Shown: piece after piece, positions 36,934 to 51,549 of the stretch
How the letters are laid out: every line of letters begins with the position of its first letter
Position numbering within the stretch: position 1 is the first letter of the stretch
Source: Hydractinia symbiolongicarpus
Lineage: Eukaryota > Cnidaria > Hydrozoa > Anthoathecata > Hydractiniidae
Assembly (NCBI RefSeq): GCF_029227915.1
Contig: NC_079875.1
Location: 1 to 64,000, forward strand
Length of the DNA: 64,000 nt
Direction of reading: 5' to 3'
Translations under genes and position numbers: made by a program
Notes under the pieces: model-generated
What the model was told of the DNA's origin: nothing
Seen by the model: the letters and a program-made list of their open reading frames with translations, nothing else
The model's database searches: none

Positions 36934-39555
36934 AAAGCCCATGAGGCTTGTAGTTTTTAAAAATGTTTTCATTTTTGATGAGACGCTGAATAAAAAAAGT
37001 TTAATCGCCGGCAAACGAAAACCTGCGATTTCCTGTAAATCCCGGACTCGGCCTGTAAAGACAAAAATATACAAAAAAAGTACCCAGGGAGTAAACTCTT
37101 ATTCCGAACGATTTTTTAAATTATTATTTCACCACTAAAGCCCATGAGACTTGTAGTTTTTAAAAATGTTTTCATTTTTATTGAGACGCTTAATGAAAGA
37201 GGTTTAATCGCCGGCAAACGAAAACCCGCGACTTCCCGTAACTCCGGACTCGGCCCGTATAGTCAAAAGTATAAAAAGAAAGTACCCAGGGAGTAAACTC
37301 ATTTCCCGAACGATTTTTCAAATTTTTCTGCACCACTAGAACGAATGAGACTTGTAGTTTTCCAAAATGTTTTCATTTTTAATGAGACGCTTAATGAAAG
37401 AGGTTTAATCGCCGGCAAACGAAAACCCGCGATTTCCCGTAAATCCCGGGCTTGTCCCGTATAGTTGAATGTATACAAAGAAAGTACCCAGGGAGTAAAC
37501 TCATTTCCCGAGCGATTTTTTAAATTATTATTTCACCACTAAAGCCCATGAGACTTGTAGTTTTTAAAAATGTATTCATTTTTGATGAGACGCTGAATAA
37601 AGAAGTTTAATCGCCGGCAAACGAAAACCCGCCATTTCCCGTAAACCCCTGACTCGGCCCGTATAGTCAAAAGCATACAAAGAAAGTACCCAGGGAGTAA
37701 ACTCATTTCCGGAACGATTTTTTAAACTATTTTTTCACCACTAAAACGCATCAGACTTGTAGTTTTCAAAAATGTTTTCATTTTTCATGAGACGCTGAAT
37801 AAAAGAAGTTTAATCGCCGGCAAACGAAAACCGGCGATTTCCCGTAAATCCCGGACTCGGCCTGTAAAGTCAAAAGTATACAAAAAAAGTACCCAGGGAG
37901 TAAACTCATTTCCCGAACGATTTTTTAAATTATTATTTTACCACTAAAGCCCATGAGACTTGTAGTTTTTAAAAATGTTTTCATTTTTGATGAGACGCTG
38001 AATAAAAGAAGTTTAATTGCCGTCAAACGGAAACCCGCCACTTCCCGTAACTCCCGGACTCGGCCCGTATAGTCAAAAGTATAAAAAGAAAGTACCCAGG
38101 GAGTAAACTCACTTCCCGAACGATTTTTCAAATTATTTCTGCACCATTAGAACGAATAAGACTTTTAGTTTTCCAAAATGTTTTCACTTTTAATGAGACA
38201 CTTAATGAAAGAGGTTTAATCGCCGGCAAACAAAAACCCGCGATTTCCCGTAAACCCACGGGCTTTTCCCGTATAGTCGAATGTATACAAAGAAAGTACC
38301 CTGTGACTAAACTTATTTCCAGAACGATTTTTTAAATTATCTTTTCACCACTAAATCGCATGAGACTTGTAGTTTTCAAAAATGTTTTCATTTTTGATGA
38401 GACGCTGAATAAAAGAAGTTTAATCGCCGGCAAACGAAAACCTGCGATTTCCCGTAAATCCCAGACTCAGCCCGTATAGTTAAAAGTGTACAAATAAAGT
38501 ACCCAGGGAGTAAACTCAATTCCCGAACGATTTTTTAAATTATTATTTCACCACTAAAGCCCATGAGACTTGTAGTTTTTAAAAATGTTTTCATTTTTGA
38601 TGAGACGCTGAATAAAAGAAGTTTAATCGCCGGCAAACGAAAACCTGAGATTTCCTGTAAATCCCAGACTCGGTCCGTATAGTCAAAAGTATACAAACAA
38701 AGTACCCAGGGAGTAAACTCATTTCCCGAACGATTTTTTAAATTATTATTTCACCACTAAAGCCCATGAGACTTGTAGTTTTTAAAAATGTTTTCATTTT
38801 TGATGAGACGCTGAATAAAAGAAGTTTAATCGCCGTCAAACGGAAACCCGCCACTTCCCGTAACTCCCGGACTCGGCCCGTATAGTCAAAAGTATAAAAA
38901 GAAAGTACCCAGGGAGTAAACTCATTTCCCGAACGATTTTTCAAATTATTTCTGCACCATTAGAACGAATAAGACTTTTAGTTTTCCAAAATGTTTTCAC
39001 TTTTAATGAGACGCTTAATGAAAGAGGTTTAATCGCCGGCAAACGAAAACCCACGATTTCCCGTAAACCCACAGGCTTGTCCCGTATAGTCGAATGTATA
39101 CAAAGAAAGTACCCTGTGAGTAAACTTATTTCCAGAACGATTTTTTAAATTATCTTTTCACCACTAAATCGCATGAGACTTGTAGTTTTCAAAAATGTTT
39201 TCATTTTTGATGAGACGCTGAATAAAAGAAGTTTAATCGCCGGCAAACGAAAACCTGCGATTTTCCGTAAATCCCAGACTCGGCCCGTATAGTTAAAAGT
39301 ATACAAATAAAGTACCCAGGGAGTAAACTCATTTCCCGAACGATTTTTTAAATTATTATTTCACCACTAAAGCCCATGAGGCTTGTAGTTTTTAAAAATG
39401 TTTTCATTTTTGATGAGACGCTGAATAAAAGAAGTTTAATCGCCGGCAAACGAAAACCTGAGATTTCCTGTAAATCCCAGACTCGGTCCGTATAGTCAAA
39501 AGTATACAAACAAAGTACCCAGGGAGTAAACTCATTTCCCGAACGATTTTTCAAA
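36934..39555 (-). repeat. Multi-monomer block, copy C (~2.6 kb)
   Basis: It matches copy B at offset 3451 from 36941 through about 38130, then resumes at offset 2638 (36100 corresponds to 38738) because it lacks copy B's extra 813 bp. It ends near 39555, where monomers with TTTTTAAAAGTG and GAATAAATGGAG begin. Confidence 0.78.
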
Positions 39556-42500
39556 TTATTATTTCACCACTAAAGCCCATGAGACTTGTAGTTTTTAAAA
39601 GTGTTTTCATTTTTGATGAGACGCTGAATAAATGGAGTTTAATCGCCGGCAAACGAAAACCCGCCATTTCCTGTAAACCCCGGACTCGGCCCGTATAGTC
39701 AAAAGTATACAAAGAAAGTACCCAGGGAGTAAACTCATTTCCCGAACGATTTTTTAAGTTACTTTTTCACCATTAAATCGCATGAGATTTGTAGTTTTCA
39801 AAAATGTTTTCATTTTTGATGAGACGCTGAATAAAAGAAGTTTATTCACCGGCAAACGAAAACCTGTGATTTCCCGTAAATCCCGGACTCGGCCTGTAAA
39901 GTCAAAAGTATACAGAGAAAGTACCCAGGGAGTAAACTCATTTCCCGAACGATTTTTTAAATTACTTTTTCACCACTAAACCGCATGAGACTTGTAGTTT
40001 TCAAAAATGTTTTCATTTTTGATGAGACGCTGAATAAAAGAAGTTTAATCGCCGGCAAACAAAAACCCGCGATTTCCCGTAAATCCCGGACTCGGCCTGT
40101 AAAGTCAAAAGTATACAAAAAAAGTACCCAGGGAGTAAACTCATTTCCCGAACGATTTTTCAAATTATTCTGCACCACTAGAACGAATGAGACTTGTAGT
40201 TTTCCAAAATGTTTTTATTTTTGATGGGACGCTGAATAAACGAAGTTTAATCGCCGGCAAACGAAAACCCGCCATTTCCCGTAAACCCTGGACTCGGTCC
40301 GTATAGTCAAAAGTATACAGAGAAAGTACCCTGGGAGTAAACTCATTTCCCGAACGATTTTTTAAATTACTTTTTCACCACTAAAACGCATGAGACTTGT
40401 AGTTTTCAAAAATGTTTTCCTTTTTGATGAGACGCTGAATAAAAGAAGTTTAATCGCCGGCAAACGAAAACCTGCGATTTCCCGTAAATCCCGGACTCGG
40501 CCTGTAAAGTCAAAAGTATACAAAAAAAGTACCCAGGGAGTAAACTCATTTCCCGAACGATTTTTTAAATTACTTTTTCACCACTAAAACGCATGAGACT
40601 TGTAGTTTTCAAAAATGTTTTCATTTTTGATGAGACGCTGAATAAAAGAAGTTTAATCGCCGGCAAACGAAAACCCGCGATTTCCCGTAAATCCCGGACT
40701 CGGCCTGTATAGTCAAAAGTATACAAAAAAGTACCCAGGGAGTAAACTCATTTCCCGAACGATTTTTCAAATTATTCTGCACCACTAGAACGAATGAGAC
40801 TTGTAGTTTTCCAAAATGTTTTTATTTTTGATGGGACGCTGAATAAACGAAGTTTAATCGCCGGCAAACGAAAACCCGCCATTTCCTGTAAACCCTGGAC
40901 TCGGTCCGTATAGTCAAAAGTATACAGAGAAAGTACCCTGGGAGTAAACTCATTTCCCGAACGATTTTTTAAATTACTTTTTCACCACTAAAACGCATGA
41001 GACTTGTAGTTTTCAAAAACGTTTTCATTTTTGATGAGACGCTGAATAAAAGAAGTTTAATCGCCGGCAAACGAAAACCTGCGATTTCCCGTAAATCCCG
41101 GACTCGGCCTGTAAAGTCAAAAGTATACAAAAAAAGTACCCAGGGAGTAAACTTATTTCCCGAACGATTTTTTAAATTATTATTTCACCACTAAAGCCCA
41201 TGAGACTTGTAGTTTTTAAAAATGTTTTCATTTTTGATGAGACGCTGAATAAAAGAAGTTAATCGCCGGCAAACGAAAACCCGCGACTTCCCGTAACTCC
41301 CGGACTCGGCCCGTATAGTCAAAAGTATAAAAAGAAAGAACCCAGGGAGTAAACTCATTTCCCGAACGATTTTTCAAATTATTTCTGCACCACTAGAACG
41401 AATGAGACTTGTAGTTTTCCAAAATGTTTTCATTTTTAATGAGACGCTTAATGAAAGAGGTTTAATCGCCGACAAACGAAAACCCGCGATTTCCCGTAAA
41501 TCCCGGGCTTGTCCCGTATAGTCGAATGTATACAAAGAAAGTACCCTGTGAGTAAACTCATTTCCAGAACGATTTTTTAAATTATCTTTTCACCACTAAA
41601 TCGCATGAGACTTGTAGTTTTCAAAAATGTTTTCATTTTTAATGAGACGCTGAATAAAAGAAGTTTAATCGCCGGCAAACGAAAACCTGAGATTTCCTGT
41701 AAATCCCAGACTCGGCCCGTATAGTCAAAAGTATACAAACAAAGTACCCAGGGAGTAAACTCATTTCCCGAACGATTTTTTAAATTATTATTTCACCACT
41801 AAAGCCCATGAGACTTGTAGTTTTTAAAAGTGTTTTCATTTTTGATGAGACGCTGAATAAATGGAGTTTAATCGCCGGCAAACGAAAACCCGCCATTTCC
41901 TGTAAACCCCGGACTCGGCCTGTAAAGTCAAAAGTATACAAAAAAGTAGCCAAGGAGTAAACTCATTTCCCAAACGATTTTTTATATTATTATTTCACCA
42001 CTAAAGCCCATGAGACTTGTAGTTTTTAAAAGTGTTTTCATTTTTGATCAGACGCTGAATAAAAGAAGTTTAATCACCGGCAAACGAAAACCTGCGATTT
42101 CCCATAAATCCCGGACTCGGCCTGTAAAGTCAAAAGTATACAAAAAAAGTACCCAGGGAGTAAACTCATTTCCCAAACGATTTTTCAAATTATTCTGCAC
42201 CACTAGAACGAATGAGACTTGTAGTTTTCCAAAATGTTTTTATTTTTGATGGGACGCTGAATAAACGAAGTTTAATCGCCGGCAAACGAAAACCCGCCAT
42301 TTCCCGTAAACCCTGGACTCGGTCCGTATAGTCAAAAGTATACAGAGAAAGTACCCTGGGAGTAAACTCATTTCCCGAACGATTTTTTAAATTACTTTTT
42401 CACCACTAAAACGCATGAGACTTGTAGTTTTCAAAAATGTTTTCCTTTTTGATGAGACGCTGAATAAAAGAAGTTTAATCGCCGGCAAACGAAAACCTGC

Positions 42501-45500
42501 GATTTCCCGTAAATCCCGGACTCGGCCTGTAAAGTCAAAAGTATACAAAAAAAGTACCCAGGGAGTAAACTCATTTCCCGAACGATTTTTCAAATTATTC
42601 TGCACCACTAGAACGAATGAGACTTGTAGTTTTCCAAAATGTTTTTATTTTTGATGGGACGCTGAATAAACGAAGTTTAATCGCCGGCAAACGAAAACCC
42701 GCCATTTCCTGTAAACCCTGGACTCGGTCCGTATAGTCAAAAGTATACAGAGAAAGTAAACTGGGAGTAAACTCATTTCCCGAACGATTTTTTAAATTAC
42801 TTTTTCACCACTAAAACGCATGAGACTTGTAGTTTTCAAAAATGTTTTCATTTTTGATGAGACGCTGAATAAAAGAAGTTTAATCGCCGGCAAACGAAAA
42901 CCCGCGACTTCCCGTAACTCCCGGACTCGGCCCGTATAGTCAAAAGTATAAAAAGAAAGAACCCAGGGAGTAAACTCATTTCCCGAACGATTTTTCAAAT
43001 TATTTCTGCACCACTAGAACGAATGAGACTTGTAGTTTTCCAAAATGTTTTCATTTTTAATGAGACGCTTAATGAAAGAGGTTTAATCGCCGGCAAACGA
43101 AAACCCGCGATTTCCCGTAAATCCCGGGCTTGTCCCGTATAGTCGAATGTATACAAAGAAAGTACCCTGTGAGTAAACTCATTTCCAGAACGATTTTTTA
43201 AATTATCTTTTCACCACTAAATCGCATGAGACTTGTAGTTTTCAAAAATGTTTTCATTTTTGATGAGACGCTGAATAAAAGAAGTTTAATCGCCGGCAAA
43301 CGAAAACCTGAGATTTCCTGTAAATCCCAGACTCGGCCCGTATAGTCAAAAGTATACAAACAAAGTACCCAGGGAGTAAACTCATTTCCCGAACGATTTT
43401 TTAAATTATTATTTCACCACTAAAGCCCATGAGACTTGTAGTTTTTAAAAGTGTTTTCATTTTTGATGAGACGCTGAATAAATGGAGTTTAATCGCCGGC
43501 AAACGAAAACCCGCCATTTCCTGTAAACCCCGGACTCGGCCCGTATAGTCAAAAGTATACAAAGAAAGTACCCAGGGAGTAAACTCATTTCCGGAACAAT
43601 TTTTTAAGTTACTTTTTCACCACTAAAACACATGAGACTTGTAGTTTTCAAAAATGTTTTCATTTTTGATGAGACGCTGAATAAAAGAAGTTTAATCGCC
43701 GGCAAACGAAAACCTGCGATTTCCCGTAAATCCCGGACTCGGCCTGTAAAATCAAAAGTATAAAAAAAAAGTACCCAAGGAGTAAACTCATTTCCCGAAC
43801 GATTTTTCAAATTATTTCTGCACCACTAGAACGAATGAGACTTGTAGTTTTCCAAAATGTTTTCATTTTTGATGAGACGCTGAATAAAAGAAGTTTAATC
43901 GCCGGCAAACGAAAACCCGCCATTTCCCGTAAACCCTGGACTCGGTCCGTATAGTCAAAAGTATACAGAGAAAGTACCCAGGGAGTAAACTCATTTCCCG
44001 AACGATTTTTTAAATTACTTTTTCACCACTAAAACGCATGAGACTTGCAGTTTTCAAAAATGTTTTCATTTTTGATGAGACGCTGAATAAAAGAAGTTTA
44101 ATCGCCGGCAAACGAAAACCTGCGATTTCCTGTAAATCCCGGACTCGGCCTGTAAAGTCAAAAGTATACAAAAAAAGTACCCAGGGAGTAAACTCATTTC
44201 CCAAACGATTTTTTAAATTATTATTTCACCACTAAAGCCCATGAGACTTGTAGTTTATAAAAATGTTTTCATTTTTGATGAGACGCTGAATAAAAGAAGT
44301 TTAATCGCCGGCAAACGAAAAGCCGCGACTTCCCGTAACTCCCGGACTCGGCCCGTATAGTCAAAAGTATAAAAAGAAAGAACCCAGGGAGTAAACTCAT
44401 TTCCCGAACGATTTTTCAAATTATTTCTGCACCACTAGAACGAATGAGACTTGTAGTTTTCCAAAATGTTTTCATTTTTAATGAGACGCTTAATGAAAGA
44501 GGTTTAATCACCGGCAAAAGAAAACCCGCGATTTCCCGTAAATCCCGGGCTTGTCCCGTATAGTCGAATGTATACAAAGAAAGTACCCTGTGAGTAAACT
44601 CATTTCCAGAACGATTTTTTAAATTATCTTTTCACCACTAAATCGCATGAGACTTGTAGTTTTCAAAAATGTTTTCATTTTTGATGAGACGCTGAATAAA
44701 AGAAGTTTAATCGCCGGCAAACGAAAACCTGAGATTTCCTGTAAATCCCAGACTCGGCCCGTATAGTCAAAAGTATACAAACAAAGTACCCAGGGTGTAA
44801 ACTCATTTCCCGAACGATTTTTTAAATTATTATTTCACCACTAAAGCCCACGAGACTTGTAGTTTTTAAAAGTGTTTTCATTTTTGATGAGACGCTGAAT
44901 AAATGGAGTTTAATCGCCGGCAAACGAAAACCCGCCATTTCCCGTAAACCCCGGACTCGGCCCGTATAGTCAAAAGCATACAAAGAAAGTACCCAGGGAG
45001 TAAACTCATTTCCCGAACGATTTTTTAAATTATTTTTTCACCACTAAAACGCATGAGACTTGTAGTTTTCAAAAATGTTTTAATTTTTGATGAGACGCTG
45101 AATAAAAGAAGTTTAATCGCCGGCAAACGAAAACCTGCGATTTCTCGTAAATCCCAGACTCGGCCCGTATAGTCAAAAGTATACAAAGGAAGTACCCAGG
45201 GAGTAAACTCATTTCCCGAACGATTTTTCAAATTATTTCTGCACCATTAGAACGAATAAGACTTTTAGTTTTCCAAAATGTTTTCACTTTTAATGACACG
45301 CTCAATGAAAGAGGTTTAATCGCCGGCAAACGAAAACCCGCGATTTCCCGTAAATCCCGGGCTTGTCCCGTGTAGTCGAATGTATACAAAGAAAGTACCC
45401 TGTGAGTAAACTTATTTCCAGAACGATTTTTTAAATTATCTTTTCACCACTAAATCGCACGAGACTTGTAGTTTTCAAAAATGTTTTCATTTTTGATGAG

Positions 45501-47699
45501 ACGCTGAATAAAAGAAGTTTAACCGCCGGCAAACGAAAACCTGCGATTTCCCGTAAATCCCAGACTCGGCCCGTATAGTTAAAAGTATACAAATAAAGTA
45601 CCCAGGGAGTAAACTCATCTTCCGAACGATTTTTTAAATTATTATTTCACCACTAAAGGCCATGAGACTTGTAGTTTTTAAAAATGTTTTCATTTTTGAT
45701 GAGACACTGAATAAAAGAAGTTTAATCGCCGGCAAACGAAAACCCGCCATTTCCCGTAAACCCTGGAGTCGGCCCGTATAGTCAAAAGTATACAAAGAAA
45801 GTACCCAGGGAGTAAACTCATTTCCCGAACGATTTTTTAAATTATTTTTTCACCACTAAAACGCATGAGACTTGTAGTTTTCAAAAATGTTTTCATTTTT
45901 GATGAGACGCTGAATAAAAAAAGTTTAATCGCCTGCAAACGAAAACCTGCGATTTCCTGTAAATCCCGGACTCGGCCTGTAAAGACAAAAGTATACAAAA
46001 AAAGTACCCAGGGAGTAAACTCATATCCCGAACGATTTTGTAAATTATTATTTCACCACTAAAGCCCATGAGACTTGTAGTTTTTAAAAATGTTTTCATT
46101 TTTAATGAGACGCTTAATGAAAGAGGTTTAATCGCCGGCAAACGAAAACCAGCGATTTCCCCTAAAACCCGGGCTTGGCCCGTGTAGTCGAATGTATACA
46201 AAGAAAGTACCCTGTGAGTAAACTCATTTCCAAAACGATTTTTTAAAATATCTTTTCACCACTAAAACGCTTGAGACTTGTAGTTTTCAAAAATGTTTTC
46301 ATTTTTGATGAGACGCTGAATAAAAGAAGTTTAATCGCCGGCAAACGAAAACCTGCGATTTCCCGTAAAACCCGGACTCGGCCTGTAAAGTCAAAAGTAT
46401 ACAAAAAAAGTACCCAGGGAGTAAACTCATTTCCCGAACAATTTTTTAAATTATTATTTCACCACTAAAGCCCATGAGACTTGTAGTTTTTAAAAGTGTT
46501 TTCATTTTTGATGAGACGCTGAATAAATGGAGTTTAATCGCCGGCAATCGAAAACCCGCCATTTCCCGTAAACCCCGGACTCGGCCCGTATAGTCAAAAG
46601 CATACAAAGAAAGTACCCAGGGAGTAAACTCATTTCCCGAACGATTTTTTAAATTATTTTTTCACCACTAAAACGCATGAGACTTGTAGTTTTCAAAAAT
46701 GTTTTAATTTTTGATGAGACGCTGAATAAAAGAAGTTTAATCGCCGGCAAACGAAAACCTGCGATTTCCCGTAAATCCCAGACTCGGCCCGTATAGTCAA
46801 AAGTATACAAAGGAAGTACCCAGGGAGTAAACTCATTTCCCGAACGATTTTTCAAATTATTTCTGCACCATTAGAACGAATAAGACTTTTAGTTTTCCAA
46901 AATGTTTTCACTTTTAATGACACGCTTAATGAAAGAGGTTTAATCGCCGGCAAACGAAAACCCGCGATTTCCCGTAAATCCCGGGCTTGTCCCGTGTAGT
47001 CGAATGTATACAAAGAAAGTACCCAGGGAGTAAACTCATCTTCCGAACGATTTTTTAAATTATTATTTCACCACTAAAGGCCATGAGACTTGTAGTTTTT
47101 AAAAATGTTTTCATTTTTGATGAGACGCTGAATAAAAGAAGTTTACTCGCCGGCAAACGAAAACCCGCCATTTCCCCTAAAACCCGGGCTTGGCCCGTGT
47201 AGTCGAATGTATACAAAGAAAGTACCCTGTGAGTAAACTCATTTCCAAAACGATTTTTTAAAATATCTTTTCACCACTAAAACGCTTGAGACTTGTAGTT
47301 TTCAAAAATGTTTTCATTTTTGATGAGACGCTGAAAAAAAGAAGTTTAATCGCCGGCAAACGAAAACCTGCGATTTCCCGTAAAACCCGGACTCGGCCTG
47401 TAAAATCAAAAGTATACAAAAAAAGTACCCAGGGAGTAAACTCATTTCCCGAACAATTTTTTAAATTATTATTTCACCACTAAAGCCCATGAGACTTGTA
47501 GTTTTTAAAAGTGTTTTCATTTTTGATGAGACGCTGAATAAATGGAGTTTAATCGCCGGCAATCGAAAACCCGCGATTTCCCGTAAACCCCGGACTCGGC
47601 CCGTATAGTTAAAAGTATACAAAGAAAGTACCCAGGGAGTAAACTCATTTCCCGAACGATTTTTTAAGTTACTTTTTCACCACTAAAACGCATGAGACT

Positions 47700-48510
47700 T
47701 GTAGTTTTCAAAAATGTTTTCATTTTTGATGAGACGCTGAATAAAAGAAGTTTAATCACCGGCAAACGAAGACCTGCGATTTCCCGTAAAACCCGGACTC
47801 GGCCTGTAAAGTCCAAAGTATACAAAAAAGTACCCAGAGAGTAAACTCATTTCCCGAACGATTTTTCAAATTATTTCTGCACCATTAGAACGAATAAGAC
47901 TTTTAGTTTTCGAAAATGTTTTCACTTTTAATGAGACGCTTAATGAAAGAGGTTTAATCGCCGGCAAACGAAAACCCGCGATTTCCCGTAAATCCCGGGC
48001 TTGTCCCGTATAGTCGAATGTATACAAAGAAAGTACCCTGTGAGTAAACTTATTTCCAGAACGATTTTTTAAATTATCTTTTTACCACTAAATCGCATGA
48101 GACTTGTAGTTTTCAAAAATGTTTTCATTTTTGATGAGACGCTGAATAAAAGAAGTTTAATCACCGGCAAACGAAGACCTGCGATTTCCCGTAAAACCCG
48201 GACTCGGCCTGTAAAGTCCAAAGTATACAAAAAAGTACCCAGAGAGTAAACTCATTTCCCGAACGATTTTTCAAATTATTTCTGCACCATTAGAACGAAT
48301 AAGACTTTTAGTTTTCGAAAATGTTTTCACTTTTAATGAGACGCTTAATGAAAGAGGTTTAATCGCCGGCAAACGAAAACCCGCGATTTCCCGTAAATCC
48401 CGGGCTTGTCCCGTATAGTCGAATGTATACAAAGAAAGTACCCTGTGAGTAAACTTATTTCCAGAACGATTTTTTAAATTATCTTTTTACCACTAAATCG
48501 CATGAGACTT
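47700..48510 (-). repeat. Two-monomer tandem duplication (405 bp)
   Basis: The pair carrying ACGAAGACCTGCG, AAGTCCAAAGTATAC, CCCAGAGAGTAAAC and TTTTCGAAAATG occurs twice in a row. TTTAATCACC starts at 47751 and at 48156, an offset of 405. The larger 3045-bp copies downstream carry this dimer only once each (near 50390 and 53440). Confidence 0.85.
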
Positions 48511-51500
48511 GTAGTTTTCAAAAATGTTTTCATTTTTGATGAGACGCTGAATAAAAGAAGTTTAACCGCCGGCAAACGAAAACCTGCGATTTCCCGTAAA
48601 TCCCAGACTCGGCCCGTATAGTTAAAAGTATACAAATAAAGTACCCAGGGAGTAAACTCATCTTCCGAACGATTTTTTAAATTATTGTTTCACCACTAAA
48701 GCCCATGAGACTTGTAGTTTTCAAAAATGTTTTCATTTTTGATGAGACGCTGAATAAAAGAAGTTTAATCGCCGGCAAACGAAAACCTGCGATTTCCCGT
48801 AAAACCCGGACTCGGCCTGTAAAGTCAAAAGTATACAAAAAAAGTACCCAGGGAGTAAACTCATTTCCCGAACAATTTTTTAAATTATTATTTCACCACT
48901 AAAGCCCATGAGACTTGTAGTTTTTAAAAGTGTTTTCATTTTTGATGAGACGCTGAATAAATGGAGTTTAATCGCCGGCAATCGAAAACCCGCCATTTCC
49001 CGTAAACCCCGGACTCGGCCCGTATAGTCAAAAGCATACAAAGAAAGTACCCAGGGAGTAAACTCATTTCCCGAACGATTTTTTAAATTATTTTTTCACC
49101 ACTAAAACGCATGAGACTTGTAGTTTTCAAAAATGTTTTAATTTTTGATGAGACGCTGAATAAAAGAAGTTTAATCGCCGGCAAACGAAAACCTGCGATT
49201 TCCCGTAAATCCCAGACTCGGCCCGTATAGTCAAAAGTATACAAAGGAAGTACCCAGGGAGTAAACTCATTTCCCGAACGATTTTTCAAATTATTTCTGC
49301 ACCATTAGAACGAATAAGACTTTTAGTTTTCCAAAATGTTTTCACTTTTAATGACACGCTTAATGAAAGAGGTTTAATCGCCGGCAAACGAAAACCCGCG
49401 ATTTCCCGTAAATCCCGGGCTTGTCCCGTGTAGTCAAATGTATACAAAGAAAGTACCCTGTGAGTAAACTTATTTCCAGAACGATTTTTTAAATTATCTT
49501 TTCACCACTAAATCGCATGAGACTTGTAGTTTCCAAAAATGTTTTCATTTTTGATGAGACGCTGAATAAAAAGAAGTTTAACCGCCGGCAAACGAAAACC
49601 TGCGATTTCCCGTAAATCCCAGACTCGGCCCGTATAGTTAAAAGTATACAAATAAAGTACCCAGGGAGTAAACTCATCTTCCGAACGATTTTTTAAATTA
49701 TTATTTCACCACTAAAGGCCATGAGACTTGTAGTTTTTAAAAATGTTTTCATTTTTGATGAGACGCTGAATAAAAGAAGTTTACTCGCCGGCAAACGAAA
49801 ACCCGCCATTTCCCCTAAAACCCGGGCTTGGCCCGTGTAGTCGAATGTATACAAAGAAAGTACCCTGTGAGTAAACTCATTTCCAAAACGATTTTTTAAA
49901 ATATCTTTTCACCACTAAAACGCTTGAGACTTGTAGTTTTCAAAAATGTTTTCATTTTTGATGAGACGCTGAAAAAAAGAAGTTTAATCGCCGGCAAACG
50001 AAAACCTGCGATTTCCCGTAAAACCCGGACTCGGCCTGTAAAATCAAAAGTATACAAAAAAAGTACCCAGGGAGTAAACTCATTTCCCGAACAATTTTTT
50101 AAATTATTATTTCACCACTAAAGCCCATGAGACTTGTAGTTTTTAAAAGTGTTTTCATTTTTGATGAGACGCTGAATAAATGGAGTTTAATCGCCGGCAA
50201 TCGAAAACCCGCGATTTCCCGTAAACCCCGGACTCGGCCCGTATAGTTAAAAGTATACAAAGAAAGTACCCAGGGAGTAAACTCATTTCCCGAACGATTT
50301 TTTAAGTTACTTTTTCACCACTAAAACGCATGAGACTTGTAGTTTTCAAAAATGTTTTCATTTTTGATGAGACGCTGAATAAAAGAAGTTTAATCACCGG
50401 CAAACGAAGACCTGCGATTTCCCGTAAAACCCGGACTCGGCCTGTAAAGTCCAAAGTATACAAAAAAGTACCCAGAGAGTAAACTCATTTCCCGAACGAT
50501 TTTTCAAATTATTTCTGCACCATTAGAACGAATAAGACTTTTAGTTTTCGAAAATGTTTTCACTTTTAATGAGACGCTTAATGAAAGAGGTTTAATCGCC
50601 GGCAAACGAAAACCCGCGATTTCCCGTAAATCCCGGGCTTGTCCCGTATAGTCGAATGTATACAAAGAAAGTACCCTGTGAGTAAACTTATTTCCAGAAC
50701 GATTTTTTAAATTATCTTTTTACCACTAAATCGCATGAGACTTGTAGTTTTCAAAAATGTTTTCATTTTTGATGAGACGCTGAATAAAAGAAGTTTAACC
50801 GCCGGCAAACGAAAACCTGCGATTTCCCGTAAATCCCAGACTCGGCCCGTATAGTTAAAAGTATACAAATAAAGTACCCAGGGAGTAAACTCATCTTCCG
50901 AACGATTTTTTAAATTATTGTTTCACCACTAAAGCCCATGAGAATTGTAGTTTTTAAAAATGTTTTCATTTTTGATGAGACGCTGAATAAAAGAAGTTTA
51001 ATCGCCGGCAAACGAAAACCCGCCATTTCCCGTAAACCCTGGAGTCGGCCCGTATAGTCAAAAGTATACAAAGAAAGTACCCAGGGAGTAAACTCATTTC
51101 CCGAACGATTTTTTAAATTATTTTTTTACCACTAAAACGCATGAGACTTGTAGTTTTCAAAAATGTTTTCATTTTTGATGAGACACTGAATAAAAAAAGT
51201 TTAATCGCCGGCAAACGAAAACCTGCGATTTCCTGTAAATCCCGGACTCGGCCTGTAAAGACAAAAGTATACAAAAAAAGTACCCAGGGAGTAAACTCAT
51301 TTCCCGAACGATTTTTTAAATTATTTTTTCACCACTAAAACGCATGAGACTTGTAGTTTTCAAAAATGTTTTCATTTTTGATGAGACGCTGAATAAAAGA
51401 AGTTTAATCGCCGGCAAACGAAAACCTGCGATTTCCCGTAAAACCCGGACTCGGCCTGTAAAGTCAAAAGTATACAAAAAAAGTACCCAGGGAGTAAACT

Positions 51501-51545
51501 CATTTCCCGAACGATTTTTTAAATTATTTTTTCACCACTAAAACG
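48505..51545 (-). repeat. 15-monomer duplication, copy 1 (3045 bp)
   Basis: Direct tandem partner of about 51550-54565 at offset 3045. Private variants all matched at the expected positions: CTGAATAAAAAGAAG (49561/52606), CCCCTAAAACCCGGG (49814/52859), ACGAAGACCTGCG (50404/53449), TTTTCGAAAATG (50545/53590), CATGAGAATTG (50937/53982) and GAGACACTGAATAAAAAAAG (51180/54225). I found no difference at any landmark compared, making this the youngest long duplication in the window. Confidence 0.9.
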
Positions 51546-51549
51546 CATG

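Larger units (their letters stand above)
20065..39555 (-). repeat. Domain 3: sub-array with new monomer types
   Basis: From about 20065 the variant mix changes. Four recurrent types appear, named here by the sequence around the ATGAG landmark: a/e (CACCACTAAAACGCATGAG or ...ACACATGAG), b (CACCACTAAAGCCCATGAG), c (CTGCACCACTAGAACG or CTGCACCATTAGAACG, followed by GACGCTTAATGAAAGAGG) and d (CACCACTAAATCGCATGAG). Orientation is unchanged. The change in types without a change in orientation marks a boundary between separately homogenised sub-arrays. Confidence 0.78.

Noticed and set aside
45893-46201. 102-codon open frame on the - strand
   Set aside because: Same explanation: one and a half monomers in a fortuitous frame, with no similarity beyond the satellite itself.
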